Positions 1 to 9,693 of a stretch of DNA of 64,000 nt are shown one piece after another. The notes beneath the pieces are model-generated. The model ran no database searches. It saw nothing but the letters and a program-made list of their open reading frames with translations, and was not told the origin of the DNA. This DNA is from BOKV01 sp041397525. GTDB lineage: Bacteria > Pseudomonadota > Alphaproteobacteria > Rhizobiales > Rhizobiaceae. Where the stretch lies: contig JAWKWL010000003.1 of the NCBI GenBank assembly GCA_041397525.1, positions 521,041-585,040 on the forward strand, given 5' to 3'. The translations under genes were made by a program, and so were the position numbers. Numbering within the stretch: the stretch's first letter is position 1; every line of letters begins with the position of its first letter.

Positions 1-162
1 TTGAAAAACCAGCAGGTGCTAGACAATGTGATGGCCGTTCGGGAAAAGGCGGCAAAGGATTACAAGGTGGATTCTACCCCCACCTTCTTCATCAATGGCG
101 AAAAACTCTCTGGAGAAATGTCGGTCGATGCAATGTCGGCTGCCATCGACAAGCATCTGTAA
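1..162 (+). CDS. DsbA-family thiol:disulfide oxidoreductase, C-terminal end (partial)
   Basis: The window opens inside this gene; the first 53 codons read in frame from base 1 to a TAA. The fragment has the thioredoxin-fold ending of DsbA-like proteins: a cis-proline strand (STPTFFING) followed by a short turn and a final helix ending in DKHL. The CXXC active site would lie upstream of the window. Proteins of this family oxidise or isomerise disulfides in the periplasm. A DsbA-like gene just before smc fits rhizobial gene order as I know it. Which Dsb subfamily it belongs to cannot be told from this fragment. Confidence 0.8.
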   Translation: MKNQQVLDNVMAVREKAAKDYKVDSTPTFFINGEKLSGEMSVDAMSAAIDKHL

Positions 163-168
163 CAGATC

Positions 169-205
169 GGGACTGGCGCGCTTGTCACGGGCGCCAGCCC
201 TTTTC
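169..205 (+). terminator. Probable intrinsic terminator after the DsbA-like gene
   Basis: Arms CTGGCGC (173-179) and GCGCCAG (191-197) pair perfectly around an 11-base loop. The stem can be extended by GGG/CCC past a bulged A and is followed by TTTT at 201-204. It sits 10 bases after the stop codon. Confidence 0.65.
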
Positions 206-249
206 TGCGCCGAATTGTTTGCACATTTGCGCATCAGCGGGGGGGCGGC

Positions 250-3200
250 ATGAGATTCGTCAAGCTGCGTGTCCTGGGGTTCAAGTCCTTCGTCGAACCC
301 ACCGAGTTCCTCATCGAGGACGGCCTGACCGGCGTTGTTGGACCCAATGGCTGCGGCAAGTCCAATCTTGTCGAGGCGCTGCGCTGGGTCATGGGCGAAA
401 ACTCGTACAAGAACATGCGCGCCTCCGGCATGGATGATGTCATCTTTTCCGGTTCCGGCAATCGCCCGGCGCGCAATACCGCCGAAGTCACGCTTTTCCT
501 CGACAATTCCGACCGTACAGCACCTGCCGCCTTCAATGATGCAGACGAATTGCAGGTATCGCGACGTATCGAGCGCGAATCGGGCTCTGTTTATCGGATC
601 AATGGCAAGGAAGTCCGCGCCAAGGACGTACAATTGCTGTTTGCTGATGCTTCCACCGGGGCACGCTCTCCCTCGATGGTCGGGCAGGGCCGCATTGGCG
701 AACTGATTTCCGCCAAGCCGCAGGCGCGCCGGGCCTTGCTCGAAGAGGCTGCCGGGATTTCCGGACTGCATTCGCGCCGCCATGAAGCCGAATTGCGCTT
801 GCGTGCAGCCGAACAGAACCTTGAGCGCCTCGAAGACGTTGTGGCGCAAATGGAAAGCCAGCTTGAGAGCCTCAAGCGCCAGGCCCGCCAGGCAAACCGC
901 TATCGCGCGCTTTCGGCTGAAATCCGCCAGACCGAGGCCCTGCTTTTCCACCTGCGCTGGTCCGGTGCAAAGGAAGCCGAGGCGGAAGCCCAATCCGTGC
1001 TGGCACAGGCAACAGCACTGGCTGGCGAAAGGGCTGAGGCGCAGGGCAATGCGGCGAAGCAGCAGGCAATCATCGCATCGCACCTGCCGCAATTGCGCGA
1101 CAGCGAGGCGAAGGCTGCAGCAGCCTTGCAGCATCTTGTGATTACCCGCAACCAGATTGACGAGGAAGCGGCCCGCCTGACGGCCCGCCGCAACGAATTG
1201 CAAAGCCGTCAGGACCAGCTTGACAGCGACATTGCCCGTGAAGAGCGGATGGTGGCCGAGAACGGATCGGCGCTGGAGCGGCTTGCGGGCGAAGAAACCG
1301 AACTGGTGGCAGCTGGCGTTGATTTTTCCGCCAATGCCAGGCGTGTCAACGACCGGCTGGCCGAGCTTTCCGCCCGTCTTGCCGAATCCGAAACCCGCTT
1401 TGCCGAACTGACTGCGACCCATGCCAGCGAAAATGCCCGCAAGGCGCAGTTTGAGCGTACCAGGCGCGAAGCAGGGGAGCGTGGCCGCCGGTTGGACGAG
1501 CAGCTTGCCCGCATCGATGCAGAGATGAAGGAAGTTCTCGGCAAGATCACTGCCCTCGATGATTCCGCTGGCAAGCGTGAACGAGTTGATCTGTTGGAAA
1601 ACCGCACTGTCGACGCGGAAAAGGATGCGCTTGCCGCCGAGCAGACTGCCGAAAAGGCACGCGCATCCGAGCAGGCAAGCCGTGCACCGCTGGCCGAGGC
1701 GCAGGCCGAACTCAATCGTATCGAGACCGAGGCACTAACCCTCAACCGCATTCTCAACCAGGGTGGACAGGATCTCTTCCCCTCGGTTGTCGAGCGTATC
1801 AAGGTCGAGCCGGGCTATGAAACCGCCCTTGGCGCGGCTCTCGGCGAAGACCTTGACATTTCCACCGACGCCTCAGCGCCGGTTCGCTGGAGCATGGTCA
1901 CCGGTTCCGGAACTGATCCGGTATTGCCAGCTGGCGTGAAATCCCTGGCATCCGTGGTCAAGGCACCGGCGGAACTGTCGCGCCGCCTCGCCCAGATCGG
2001 GGTGGTAGACGCTGTACGCGGAGTCGAGTTGCAAAAGTCGCTGCAGGTCGGCCAGCGCCTGGTGTCACTGCAGGGTGATTTGTGGCGGTGGGACGGTTAT
2101 GTTGCCGGTGCAGAAGCGCCGACAGCCGCCGCCCAGAAGCTCGCCCAGAAAAACCGGTTGGCGGAGCTGGACGCCGAAGCTCTTGATGCTACCCGCAAAC
2201 TGCGCTCGGTCGAAGCCGATTGCGAAGAAGCACGCAAGGCGACTGTTACCGCCGTCGAAGGCGAACGCACTGCCCGCGACGCTTGGCGTGCCGCTCAGAA
2301 GGAACTCGCCGACGCGCGCGAGGAACTCGCCGCAGCCGAACGCGCTGTGAACCAGTACACCTCGCGCAAGGCAACGCTTGAGGATGCGCGCAACCGCGTA
2401 GCCGCTGACCGGCAGGACAACAACGCGACGCTGGCCGAGGCCGAGGCGGCCATTGCGGCCATGCCTGACATTTCCGAGCTGGCAAGCGGGCTGGATAAGC
2501 AGCGCGGTGTCGTTGCCGAACAGAGGTCACAAGTCGCCCAGGCGCGCGCTGAATCCGAGAGCCTGTCCCGCGAGGCGCAGGCGCGGGAACGGCGCCTGTC
2601 ATCGATTGCCGGTGAAATGAAAAGCTGGCGTGATCGCGCGGAAAATGCGGGCAGGCAGATTGCCACATTGAAAGAGCGCCGCGATGCTTGTGCAGGCGAA
2701 CTGGCCGCTATTGCCGATGCTCCCGATGAGATTGCCAGCCGCCGCCGCGAACTCGCCCGCAAGATTGAAGAGGCAGAAATGCTTCGCAAACAGGCAGCAG
2801 ACCGGTTGGCCACAGCCGAGACCGAACTGGCTGACGCCGACAAGCAGGCACGCCTGGCACTGGAACAACTTTCCGAGACCCGGGAAGCGCGCGCGCGCGC
2901 CGAGGAACGGCTCAATGCGTCGAAAGAGCGCCGCGCGGAGGTCGAAGCACGCATCCGCGAGGAACTTGATTGCCATCCAGCCGATGTGCTGAAAATGGCG
3001 GAACTGGAAGCCGATGCCAGACTGCCGGATGCTGGTCATGTTGAACGCCAGCTTGACCGTCTCAAGAATGAGCGTGAACGTCTTGGTGCCGTCAATCTGC
3101 GCGCCGACACGGAACAGAGCGAAATAACCGAGCGCCGCGATGCGCTGATCGCCGAACGCGACGACCTGATTGAGGCTATCCGGCGCCTGCGTCAGGGTAT

Positions 3201-3708
3201 CCAGAGCCTGAACAAGGAAGGCCGGGAACGCCTGCTTGAGGCATTTGAAGTGGTCAATGCGCAGTTCCAGCGGCTGTTCACCCATCTGTTCGGAGGCGGT
3301 ACCGCGGAACTACAACTCGTCGAATCCGACGACCCGCTGGAAGCGGGCCTCGAAATCCTCGCCCGCCCGCCCGGCAAGCGCCCGCAGACCATGACGCTGC
3401 TTTCCGGCGGTGAGCAGGCATTGACCGCGATGGCGCTGATTTTTGCGGTATTCCTTACCAATCCGGCACCGATTTGTGTGCTTGACGAAGTGGACGCCCC
3501 GCTCGACGATCACAATGTCGAGCGCTATTGCAACCTGATGGACGAAATGGGTTCGACCACCGATACCCGTTTTGTCATCATCACCCACAACCCGATTACC
3601 ATGGCCCGGATGAGCCGCCTCTTCGGCGTGACCATGGCCGAGCGCGGTGTCAGCCAACTGGTCAGCGTTGATCTGCAAACGGCAGCCCAACTGGCAGAAG
3701 CTGTTTGA
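250..3708 (+). CDS. smc: Chromosome segregation protein SMC
   Basis: Structural maintenance of chromosomes ATPase that organises and segregates the nucleoid with ScpA/ScpB. The 1152 residues match the usual bacterial SMC length. The Walker A motif GPNGCGKS lies at residues 31-38. Two long coiled-coil arms rich in Ala, Glu and Arg flank a hinge near residues 500-640, which includes the typical GYETALGAALG. The ABC signature LSGGEQ lies at 1051-1056 and Walker B VLDEVDAPLDDHN begins at about 1077. The ATG at 250 starts the canonical N-terminus MRFVKLRVLGFKSF. There is no strong Shine-Dalgarno, only a G-run just upstream. The gene is intact. A 127-base gap separates it from ppdK. Confidence 0.97.
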   Translation: MRFVKLRVLGFKSFVEPTEFLIEDGLTGVVGPNGCGKSNLVEALRWVMGENSYKNMRASGMDDVIFSGSGNRPARNTAEVTLFLDNSDRTAPAAFNDADELQVSRRIERESGSVYRINGKEVRAKDVQLLFADASTGARSPSMVGQGRIGELISAKPQARRALLEEAAGISGLHSRRHEAELRLRAAEQNLERLEDVVAQMESQLESLKRQARQANRYRALSAEIRQTEALLFHLRWSGAKEAEAEAQSVLAQATALAGERAEAQGNAAKQQAIIASHLPQLRDSEAKAAAALQHLVITRNQIDEEAARLTARRNELQSRQDQLDSDIAREERMVAENGSALERLAGEETELVAAGVDFSANARRVNDRLAELSARLAESETRFAELTATHASENARKAQFERTRREAGERGRRLDEQLARIDAEMKEVLGKITALDDSAGKRERVDLLENRTVDAEKDALAAEQTAEKARASEQASRAPLAEAQAELNRIETEALTLNRILNQGGQDLFPSVVERIKVEPGYETALGAALGEDLDISTDASAPVRWSMVTGSGTDPVLPAGVKSLASVVKAPAELSRRLAQIGVVDAVRGVELQKSLQVGQRLVSLQGDLWRWDGYVAGAEAPTAAAQKLAQKNRLAELDAEALDATRKLRSVEADCEEARKATVTAVEGERTARDAWRAAQKELADAREELAAAERAVNQYTSRKATLEDARNRVAADRQDNNATLAEAEAAIAAMPDISELASGLDKQRGVVAEQRSQVAQARAESESLSREAQARERRLSSIAGEMKSWRDRAENAGRQIATLKERRDACAGELAAIADAPDEIASRRRELARKIEEAEMLRKQAADRLATAETELADADKQARLALEQLSETREARARAEERLNASKERRAEVEARIREELDCHPADVLKMAELEADARLPDAGHVERQLDRLKNERERLGAVNLRADTEQSEITERRDALIAERDDLIEAIRRLRQGIQSLNKEGRERLLEAFEVVNAQFQRLFTHLFGGGTAELQLVESDDPLEAGLEILARPPGKRPQTMTLLSGGEQALTAMALIFAVFLTNPAPICVLDEVDAPLDDHNVERYCNLMDEMGSTTDTRFVIITHNPITMARMSRLFGVTMAERGVSQLVSVDLQTAAQLAEAV

Positions 3709-3835
3709 GCGGAACCGGCGGCTATCTCACGCAAATTGCTGCAATTGCCATTGTCATGGGGCAATTTGCCATTGGCAAAACATGCCGGAAATGGCTATCA
3801 GTTTTGTGCAATGCAATAATGGTTGGGGGTCTGTC

Positions 3836-6502
3836 ATGACGAAGTGGGTCTACACCTTTGGCGATGGCGCAGCGGAAGGGAACAGCGCGATGCGCGACCT
3901 GCTGGGTGGCAAGGGCGCGAACCTGGCCGAAATGTGCTCGCTTGGCCTGCCTGTACCACCCGGCTTTACCGTCACGACACAAGCCTGCAACCTGTATTAC
4001 GCAAATGGCCGCAGTTTCCCCGAGGGCCTTGCCGAACAGACCGATGCTGCCCTTGCCCATATCGCAAGAGTAACCGGCCGGAATTTTGGTTCGTCCGAAC
4101 GTCCGCTATTGGTGTCGGTGCGCTCCGGAGCAAGGGCCTCGATGCCGGGAATGATGGACACGGTCCTCAATCTCGGACTCAATGACGAAACCGTGGAGGC
4201 ACTGGCCCGTGAGGCTGATGACGCCCGTTTTGCCTATGACAGCTACCGCCGTTTCATCCAGATGTATGGCGATGTCGTAATGGGGGTTGACCATGACCTG
4301 TTCGAGGAAATCCTCGATCATGCCAAGGATAGCGGTGGCCATGAGCAGGACACCGATCTTTCCGCCGATGAATGGCGAACCGTCATTGCCGGATACAAGG
4401 ATCTCGTGCGTCGCGAACTCGATACCGAATTCCCGCAGGATCCGCGCGAGCAGATATGGGGTGCAATTGGAGCAGTGTTCTCATCCTGGATGAACCAGCG
4501 TGCAATTACGTATCGCCGCCTGCACAACATTCCCGCCGAATGGGGAACGGCCGTCAACATTCAGGCCATGGTCTTCGGCAATATGGGCGACACCTCCGCA
4601 ACTGGCGTCGCCTTCACCCGCAACCCGTCCACCGGGGAGAACGCACTCTATGGCGAATTCCTGATCAATGCCCAGGGTGAAGATGTGGTTGCCGGTATCC
4701 GCACGCCGCAGTCGCTGACGGAAGAGGCGAGGATCAGTTCCGGTTCCGACAAGCCCTCGCTCGAAAAGGCGATGCCGGAAACCTGGCGCGAGTTTGTCGA
4801 AATTTCGCAACGGCTCGAACACCATTATCGCGATATCCAGGACATGGAATTCACCGTAGAACGCGGCAAATTGTGGATGTTGCAGACCCGTTCGGGCAAA
4901 CGGACTGCCAAGGCTGCACTTCGCATCGCTGTCGAAATGGCTGAGGAAGGGCTCATCACCCGCGAGGAAGCGGTGACGCGGATTGACCCGTCTTCGCTTG
5001 ACCAGTTGCTGCATCCAACCATTGCACCGGAGGCGAAGCGTGATGTCATCGCCTCCGGCCTGCCCGCTTCTCCGGGTGCCGCGACCGGCGAGATTGTCTT
5101 CAATTCCGACGAGGCCGAAAAGATCAATGCACAAGGTCGGCCGGTCATCCTGGTTCGCATCGAGACGAGCCCCGAGGACATTCACGGAATGCATGCCGCG
5201 CAGGGTATTCTTACCGCGCGCGGCGGCATGACCAGCCATGCCGCAGTCGTGGCTCGCGGCATGGGCAAACCTTGCGTTTCGGGCGCAGGCGGATTGCGGG
5301 TTGACTATCAAAGCGAGGAATTCCGTGTCCTTGGCCGCGTATTCAAGAAGGGCGACACGATCACAGTGGATGGCTCCACCGGCCAGGTTCTGGCGGGTTC
5401 CGTGCCAATGATCCAGCCGGAGCTTTCCGGCCATTTCGGCACCATCATGCAATGGGCCGACAGCCTGCGCCGCATGAAGGTGCGCACCAATGCCGAGACG
5501 CCGGCAGATGCGCGCGCTGCCCGGTCCTTTGGAGCAGAGGGCATCGGCCTTTGCCGAACCGAGCACATGTTCTTCGACGACGAACGCATTGTTTCGGTCC
5601 GTGAAATGATCCTGTCGGATACCGAGGACGGACGCCGCAGGGCACTGGCCAAATTGTTGCCGATGCAGCGCTCCGACTTTGTCGAGCTGTTCGAGATCAT
5701 GGCCGGCCTTCCAGTCTGCATCCGCCTGCTCGACCCGCCGCTGCACGAGTTCCTGCCGCATTCGGAGGAAGAAATCGCGCAGGTTGCTGCGGCAATGGGG
5801 GTGGACGCAGAAAAACTGCGCCGTCGCACTGAAGCATTGCGTGAATTCAATCCGATGCTGGGCCATCGTGGTTGCCGTCTGGCGATTTCCTATCCCGAAA
5901 TCGCGGAAATGCAGTCGCGTGCAATCTTCGAAGCGGCAATTCAGGCAGGCAAGGATACCGGTGATACGGTGGTTCCGGAAATCATGGTTCCTCTGGTCGG
6001 ACTGCGTGAGGAACTCGATTACGTGAAGGCCCGCATCGATGCGATCGCGGAAGATGTGATGCGCGAGGCCGGTCGCCGGTTTGAATATATGGTTGGCACC
6101 ATGATCGAGCTTCCCCGTGCCGCGATCATGGCGCATCGCATTGCCGAAGCCGCGGAATTCTTCTCTTTCGGCACCAACGACCTGACACAGACCACTTTCG
6201 GGATTTCCCGCGACGATGCCTCATCCTTCCTGACCACCTATGAGGCCAAGGGCATCATCAAGAATGATCCTTTTGTCTCGCTGGATATCGCCGGTGTCGG
6301 TGAACTGGTGCGCATGGCAGCTGACAAGGGCAGGACAACCAGGTCCAAAATCAAGCTTGGCATTTGCGGTGAACATGGCGGCGATCCGGCATCGATCACC
6401 TTCTGCGAAAGCGTTGGCCTTGATTATGTCTCGTGCTCGCCCTTCCGTGTGCCAATTGCACGCCTGGCTGCAGCGCAGGCAGCAATCAACGCAGCAAGCT
6501 GA
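3836..6502 (+). CDS. ppdK: Pyruvate, phosphate dikinase
   Basis: Interconverts pyruvate + ATP + Pi and PEP + AMP + PPi in the cytoplasm, serving gluconeogenesis. The product is 888 residues, the common bacterial PPDK length. The N-terminal nucleotide-binding domain starts MTKWVYTFGDG. The swivelling phosphohistidine domain has GGMTSHAAVVARG with the catalytic His at about residue 468. The C-terminal PEP/pyruvate barrel has the LGICGEHGGDP motif with its catalytic Cys. The frame stays open 63 codons further upstream, but I chose the ATG at 3836 because it begins the conserved N-terminus and follows a G-rich Shine-Dalgarno. It lies downstream of smc and converges on the DMT permease gene 8 bases away. 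Confidence 0.97.
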   Translation: MTKWVYTFGDGAAEGNSAMRDLLGGKGANLAEMCSLGLPVPPGFTVTTQACNLYYANGRSFPEGLAEQTDAALAHIARVTGRNFGSSERPLLVSVRSGARASMPGMMDTVLNLGLNDETVEALAREADDARFAYDSYRRFIQMYGDVVMGVDHDLFEEILDHAKDSGGHEQDTDLSADEWRTVIAGYKDLVRRELDTEFPQDPREQIWGAIGAVFSSWMNQRAITYRRLHNIPAEWGTAVNIQAMVFGNMGDTSATGVAFTRNPSTGENALYGEFLINAQGEDVVAGIRTPQSLTEEARISSGSDKPSLEKAMPETWREFVEISQRLEHHYRDIQDMEFTVERGKLWMLQTRSGKRTAKAALRIAVEMAEEGLITREEAVTRIDPSSLDQLLHPTIAPEAKRDVIASGLPASPGAATGEIVFNSDEAEKINAQGRPVILVRIETSPEDIHGMHAAQGILTARGGMTSHAAVVARGMGKPCVSGAGGLRVDYQSEEFRVLGRVFKKGDTITVDGSTGQVLAGSVPMIQPELSGHFGTIMQWADSLRRMKVRTNAETPADARAARSFGAEGIGLCRTEHMFFDDERIVSVREMILSDTEDGRRRALAKLLPMQRSDFVELFEIMAGLPVCIRLLDPPLHEFLPHSEEEIAQVAAAMGVDAEKLRRRTEALREFNPMLGHRGCRLAISYPEIAEMQSRAIFEAAIQAGKDTGDTVVPEIMVPLVGLREELDYVKARIDAIAEDVMREAGRRFEYMVGTMIELPRAAIMAHRIAEAAEFFSFGTNDLTQTTFGISRDDASSFLTTYEAKGIIKNDPFVSLDIAGVGELVRMAADKGRTTRSKIKLGICGEHGGDPASITFCESVGLDYVSCSPFRVPIARLAAAQAAINAAS

Positions 6503-6510
6503 CCCGTTCT

Positions 6511-7419
6511 TCAGTGGAACTCGACCATGATTGCGCCAGTCGCGATCATGAATATGATCGCGATCCGCTTGGCGTCGATCTTCTCCCGAAAGATCAATAC
6601 ACCAATGCCGGTGGCAAAGATGATCGAGGTCTCGCGCAGCGCGGCTGCCTCGCCAACCTTGCCCAGGCGTGTTGCGAGCATCACGGCACCAAAACTCAAA
6701 AATGCGATCAGCGCGCCGAAAATGCCACGCACGGCCAGTTCGCCCAGGCCGGGTCTGACTTTCAACTTGCGCCAGCGCGCATATGCGATGAACGGAAACC
6801 CGAAACCGCCGATGAAGAAGAACCATGCCAGGAAGGTGAAGGGATTGCCGGCGGCGCGTATGCCATGCGCATCCACGGTGGTATAGACGGCAATCATCAC
6901 CCCGGTTGCCAGCGCCACCGCAATGGCCGCCTGCAAACCACGCGCCGAAATGCCTTCCTTCTGCTTGTCCCGGATATTGACGAGTGCCAGCGAGGCAATG
7001 GACCCCGACAGGAGCAGCAGTCCGACCCACTGGCTTGGTTCGAGGAATTCGCCAAAGGCGAACATCGCAAAGCAGGCAGTGATCAACGGTCCGGTTCCGC
7101 GCGCAATCGGATAGACCACGGTAAAGGCCCCTAGGTGAAACGACTGCGATTGCAGCCATTCGTACAACAGGTGGATGAAGTAGACTGCAACCAGTATCTG
7201 TACCAGATCGGCTGACGGCCACGGCAAGACAAACAGCGCAAAGGGTGCAGCCATCAGTGAATAGGCAACATTGATCGCGCCGCGATTGACGAACGGGTCA
7301 ATGCCGCCCTTGTTGATGGCCCCGAATATGGCGTGAGCCAAAGCTGAAAGCAGGGCGAGCGCTACAGCCAGCAACTCGCCTGCCGGTGTTCCGGCAAGGG
7401 CAACGATCTGGTCGCCCAT
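6511..7419 (-). CDS. EamA/DMT-family permease
   Basis: A 302-residue, very hydrophobic protein with about ten predicted membrane segments arranged as two EamA repeats, the drug/metabolite transporter layout. An Arg-Glu rich stretch near residue 255 (LRETSIIFATGIGVLIFREK) resembles the second EamA repeat, where such permeases carry a conserved glutamate. The substrate is unknown; family members export amino acids, metabolites or drugs. It is encoded just downstream of the class III aminotransferase on the same strand with only 6 bases between them, so the two are probably co-transcribed and the permease may handle a related amine or amino acid. That link is inference. Confidence 0.85.
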   Translation of the reverse strand: MGDQIVALAGTPAGELLAVALALLSALAHAIFGAINKGGIDPFVNRGAINVAYSLMAAPFALFVLPWPSADLVQILVAVYFIHLLYEWLQSQSFHLGAFTVVYPIARGTGPLITACFAMFAFGEFLEPSQWVGLLLLSGSIASLALVNIRDKQKEGISARGLQAAIAVALATGVMIAVYTTVDAHGIRAAGNPFTFLAWFFFIGGFGFPFIAYARWRKLKVRPGLGELAVRGIFGALIAFLSFGAVMLATRLGKVGEAAALRETSIIFATGIGVLIFREKIDAKRIAIIFMIATGAIMVEFH

Positions 7420-7425
7420 CCGGGG

Positions 7426-8814
7426 TCAGGCTTCCAGAAGCTTTTCGCGGCGGACCCATTCAAGCGCATCATTGAGGCCAAGCTCAAGCCGGTCGAACAA
7501 TTCGTCCAGTTCCTGCGATGTGATGATCATCGGCGGGCAAAGTGCAATCGAATCGCCGATAGCCCGCAGGATCAGGCCGCGTTCCTGAATGAAGCGCACA
7601 GCGACCGCGCCAACGGTCTTCTTCGGATCGAACTGCTTGCGGCTTGCCTTGTTGGCAACCATTTCCAGCGCGCCAACCAAACCGCAATGCCGGGTTTCGC
7701 CGACCAGCGGATGCTCGCGCAAGGCATCGAGCCGCCGCTCGAATTGCGGCACTACCGATCGGACATGCTCCAGAATGTTGCGTTGCTGGTAAATCTCGAT
7801 TGCCTTGACGCCGAGCGCGCAGCCGAGCGGATGGCCGCCATAGGTGTAGCCATGCCCGAAAGTTCCAAGTTTCTCGGATTGGGATTCCAATGCATCCATC
7901 ATGTGGCGCGGAACCATGACGGCACCCAGCGGCGCATAGGCGCTGGTCAATTGTTTGGCAACCGAAAGCGTGTCGGGTTCAACATTGAGCGTCGTGGATC
8001 CGAACCAGTTGCCGGTTCGGCAAAAGCCGGTAATCACCTCGTCCGCGATCATCAGGATGTCATGCTGGCGCAGGATCGGGCGGATGGCCTCGAAATAGCC
8101 CTTTGGCGGCACGATCACGCCTCCTGCCCCCATCACCGGTTCAGCGATGAAGGCGGCAATCGTTTCCGCTCCCTCGCGCTCGATCATTGTTTCAAGCGAG
8201 GCGACAAGCCCGGCCAGAAACTCCGCTTCGCTCTCGCCGGTCTTGCCAAAACGGTAATGATGCGGGCAGTCCGTGTGCAAAACGCGATCAACCGGCAGGT
8301 CGAAATCCATGTGGTTGTAGGGAAGCCCGGTCAGCGATGCTGCCATCACCGTCACGCCGTGATAGGCTTTGACACGCGAAATGATCTTCTTCTTGTTGGG
8401 GCGGCCAAGCGCATTATTGTAATACCATGCCAGTTTTACCTGGGTGTCGTTGGCTTCGGAACCTGACGAGGTATAGAACACATGGCTGATCGGGACGGGC
8501 GCAATTTCCTTGAGCTTCTCTGCAAGTTCCACCGCCGGCTCAATCGTGCGCCCGGTGAAAAGGTGGTAATACGGCAATTTGTCGAGCTGCTCCTTGGCAG
8601 CCTCGACCATCTCCTTGTCGCCAAAGCCCAGTCCCGCACACCAAAGGCCCGACATGCCTTCGATATATCCGCGACCATGTGCATCGAAAATCTCGATACC
8701 CTTGCCTTCAGAAACCACCAGTGAGCCGGTCTCTTTGATCTTGTGCAGATTGGTGTAGGGATGCAGTACGGATTGCAGGTCACGCACCTGCATGTTGGTC
8801 AGCGGATTGTTCAT
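7426..8814 (-). CDS. Class III PLP-dependent aminotransferase (omega-aminotransferase type)
   Basis: A 462-residue fold-type I aminotransferase. The PLP lysine is K287 in SVAKQLTSAYAPLGAV, with the preceding MIADEVITGF motif holding the Asp that contacts the pyridine nitrogen. SSGSEANDTQ binds the cofactor phosphate and KAYHG follows. The sequence resembles omega-amino acid, putrescine or taurine:pyruvate aminotransferases, which move an amino group from a terminal amine to pyruvate or another keto acid. The exact donor cannot be fixed from sequence. It probably forms an operon with the downstream DMT permease (6-base gap). The ATG at 8814 gives the usual N-terminus for this group. Confidence 0.9.
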   Translation of the reverse strand: MNNPLTNMQVRDLQSVLHPYTNLHKIKETGSLVVSEGKGIEIFDAHGRGYIEGMSGLWCAGLGFGDKEMVEAAKEQLDKLPYYHLFTGRTIEPAVELAEKLKEIAPVPISHVFYTSSGSEANDTQVKLAWYYNNALGRPNKKKIISRVKAYHGVTVMAASLTGLPYNHMDFDLPVDRVLHTDCPHHYRFGKTGESEAEFLAGLVASLETMIEREGAETIAAFIAEPVMGAGGVIVPPKGYFEAIRPILRQHDILMIADEVITGFCRTGNWFGSTTLNVEPDTLSVAKQLTSAYAPLGAVMVPRHMMDALESQSEKLGTFGHGYTYGGHPLGCALGVKAIEIYQQRNILEHVRSVVPQFERRLDALREHPLVGETRHCGLVGALEMVANKASRKQFDPKKTVGAVAVRFIQERGLILRAIGDSIALCPPMIITSQELDELFDRLELGLNDALEWVRREKLLEA

Positions 8815-8964
8815 GAATGGTCTCCAGAAACTGGCGTTGCCGGTTCGCCAACGCCAGTGCCATCATAGTAACGGAATTCGGCGATGCAATCGCCAAACAC
8901 AGCTTTCGCTCCTGTGCTTTTCGACGACGGTAGCGTATGAACAATGCAATTTGGAGGACACAAC

Positions 8965-9693
8965 ATGACGGCTATGATAGCAGGCATTCTGTTTGACAAG
9001 GACGGTACACTTTTCGATTTCGAAAAGACCTTTGCACCTGCCTGTGCCCGCACTGTGCTGGAACTAGCGAGCGGAGATATTGATCTCGCCAGCCGCCTTG
9101 GCTCGTCAGTGGATTTCGATCTCGAGCACGTCAGTTTTGCGCCGAGTTCCATCGTAATCGCAGGATGCGCGGCTGACATCGGCGCTTGCTGGGCTCCGCT
9201 TCTGGATATTACCGATGATACGTCATTCCATGCCCGCATCGACACTATGTTCGAGCGCCATTGCCGCGATACCGCGACCCTTTTTCCAACTGTAGTGCCG
9301 TTGCTGCAAAAACTGGTCGAGGCTGGAATTCCCGCGGGAATTGCCACCAATGACGCCGAGGCCAATGCCCGCTCACAGGCGCAGGCCGGAGGGATAGCCG
9401 ATCACCTGTCTTTCATTGCCGGTTATGATTCAGGCCACGGTGCCAAGCCCGGTCCCGGCATGATACTGGCTTTCGCCGACCAGTTGGGCGCGCATCCCGG
9501 CCGCATCGTCATGGTCGGCGACAGTGCGCATGACATGGCCGCAGCCCGCGCTGCCGGTGCTGTCGCTGTCGCAGTAAGCACCGGGATGGCCGAGGCCGCA
9601 TTTCTCGCAAATCATGCCGACATGGTGATCGAAAGCCTAGACCAGTTGATGCAACTGCCGCTGCTCGCACCTATTGCAGCAATGGAGCGATAA
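8965..9693 (+). CDS. HAD-family hydrolase, phosphoglycolate-phosphatase-like
   Basis: A 242-residue haloacid dehalogenase-type phosphatase. Motif I is LFDKDGTLFDF near residues 9-19, with the two Asp residues that carry out phosphoryl transfer. Motif II is in IATNDA, and motifs III/IV are in GAKPGPGMI and VMVGDSAHDMAAARAAG. An inserted helical cap lies between motifs I and II. The frame is open from an ATG at 8944, but GGAGG at 8953-8957 is correctly spaced for the ATG at 8965, which I took as the start. The substrate is probably a small phosphomonoester; phosphoglycolate is only one option. The 3' end overlaps the convergent hypothetical gene by 23 bases. Confidence 0.88.
   Translation: MTAMIAGILFDKDGTLFDFEKTFAPACARTVLELASGDIDLASRLGSSVDFDLEHVSFAPSSIVIAGCAADIGACWAPLLDITDDTSFHARIDTMFERHCRDTATLFPTVVPLLQKLVEAGIPAGIATNDAEANARSQAQAGGIADHLSFIAGYDSGHGAKPGPGMILAFADQLGAHPGRIVMVGDSAHDMAAARAAGAVAVAVSTGMAEAAFLANHADMVIESLDQLMQLPLLAPIAAMER

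Noticed and set aside
19..1422. 467-codon open frame on the minus strand over smc
   Set aside because: It lies antisense to well-conserved smc codons, has no recognisable domain and reflects GC-rich codon use.
4481..6136. 551-codon open frame on the minus strand over ppdK
   Set aside because: Antisense shadow of ppdK, with His/Arg-rich low-complexity translation and no family features.
6433..7134. 233-codon + strand frame over the DMT permease gene
   Set aside because: Antisense to a clear membrane protein; its composition is typical of a shadow frame.
7687..8466. 259-codon + strand frame over the aminotransferase gene
   Set aside because: Antisense to conserved PLP enzyme motifs.
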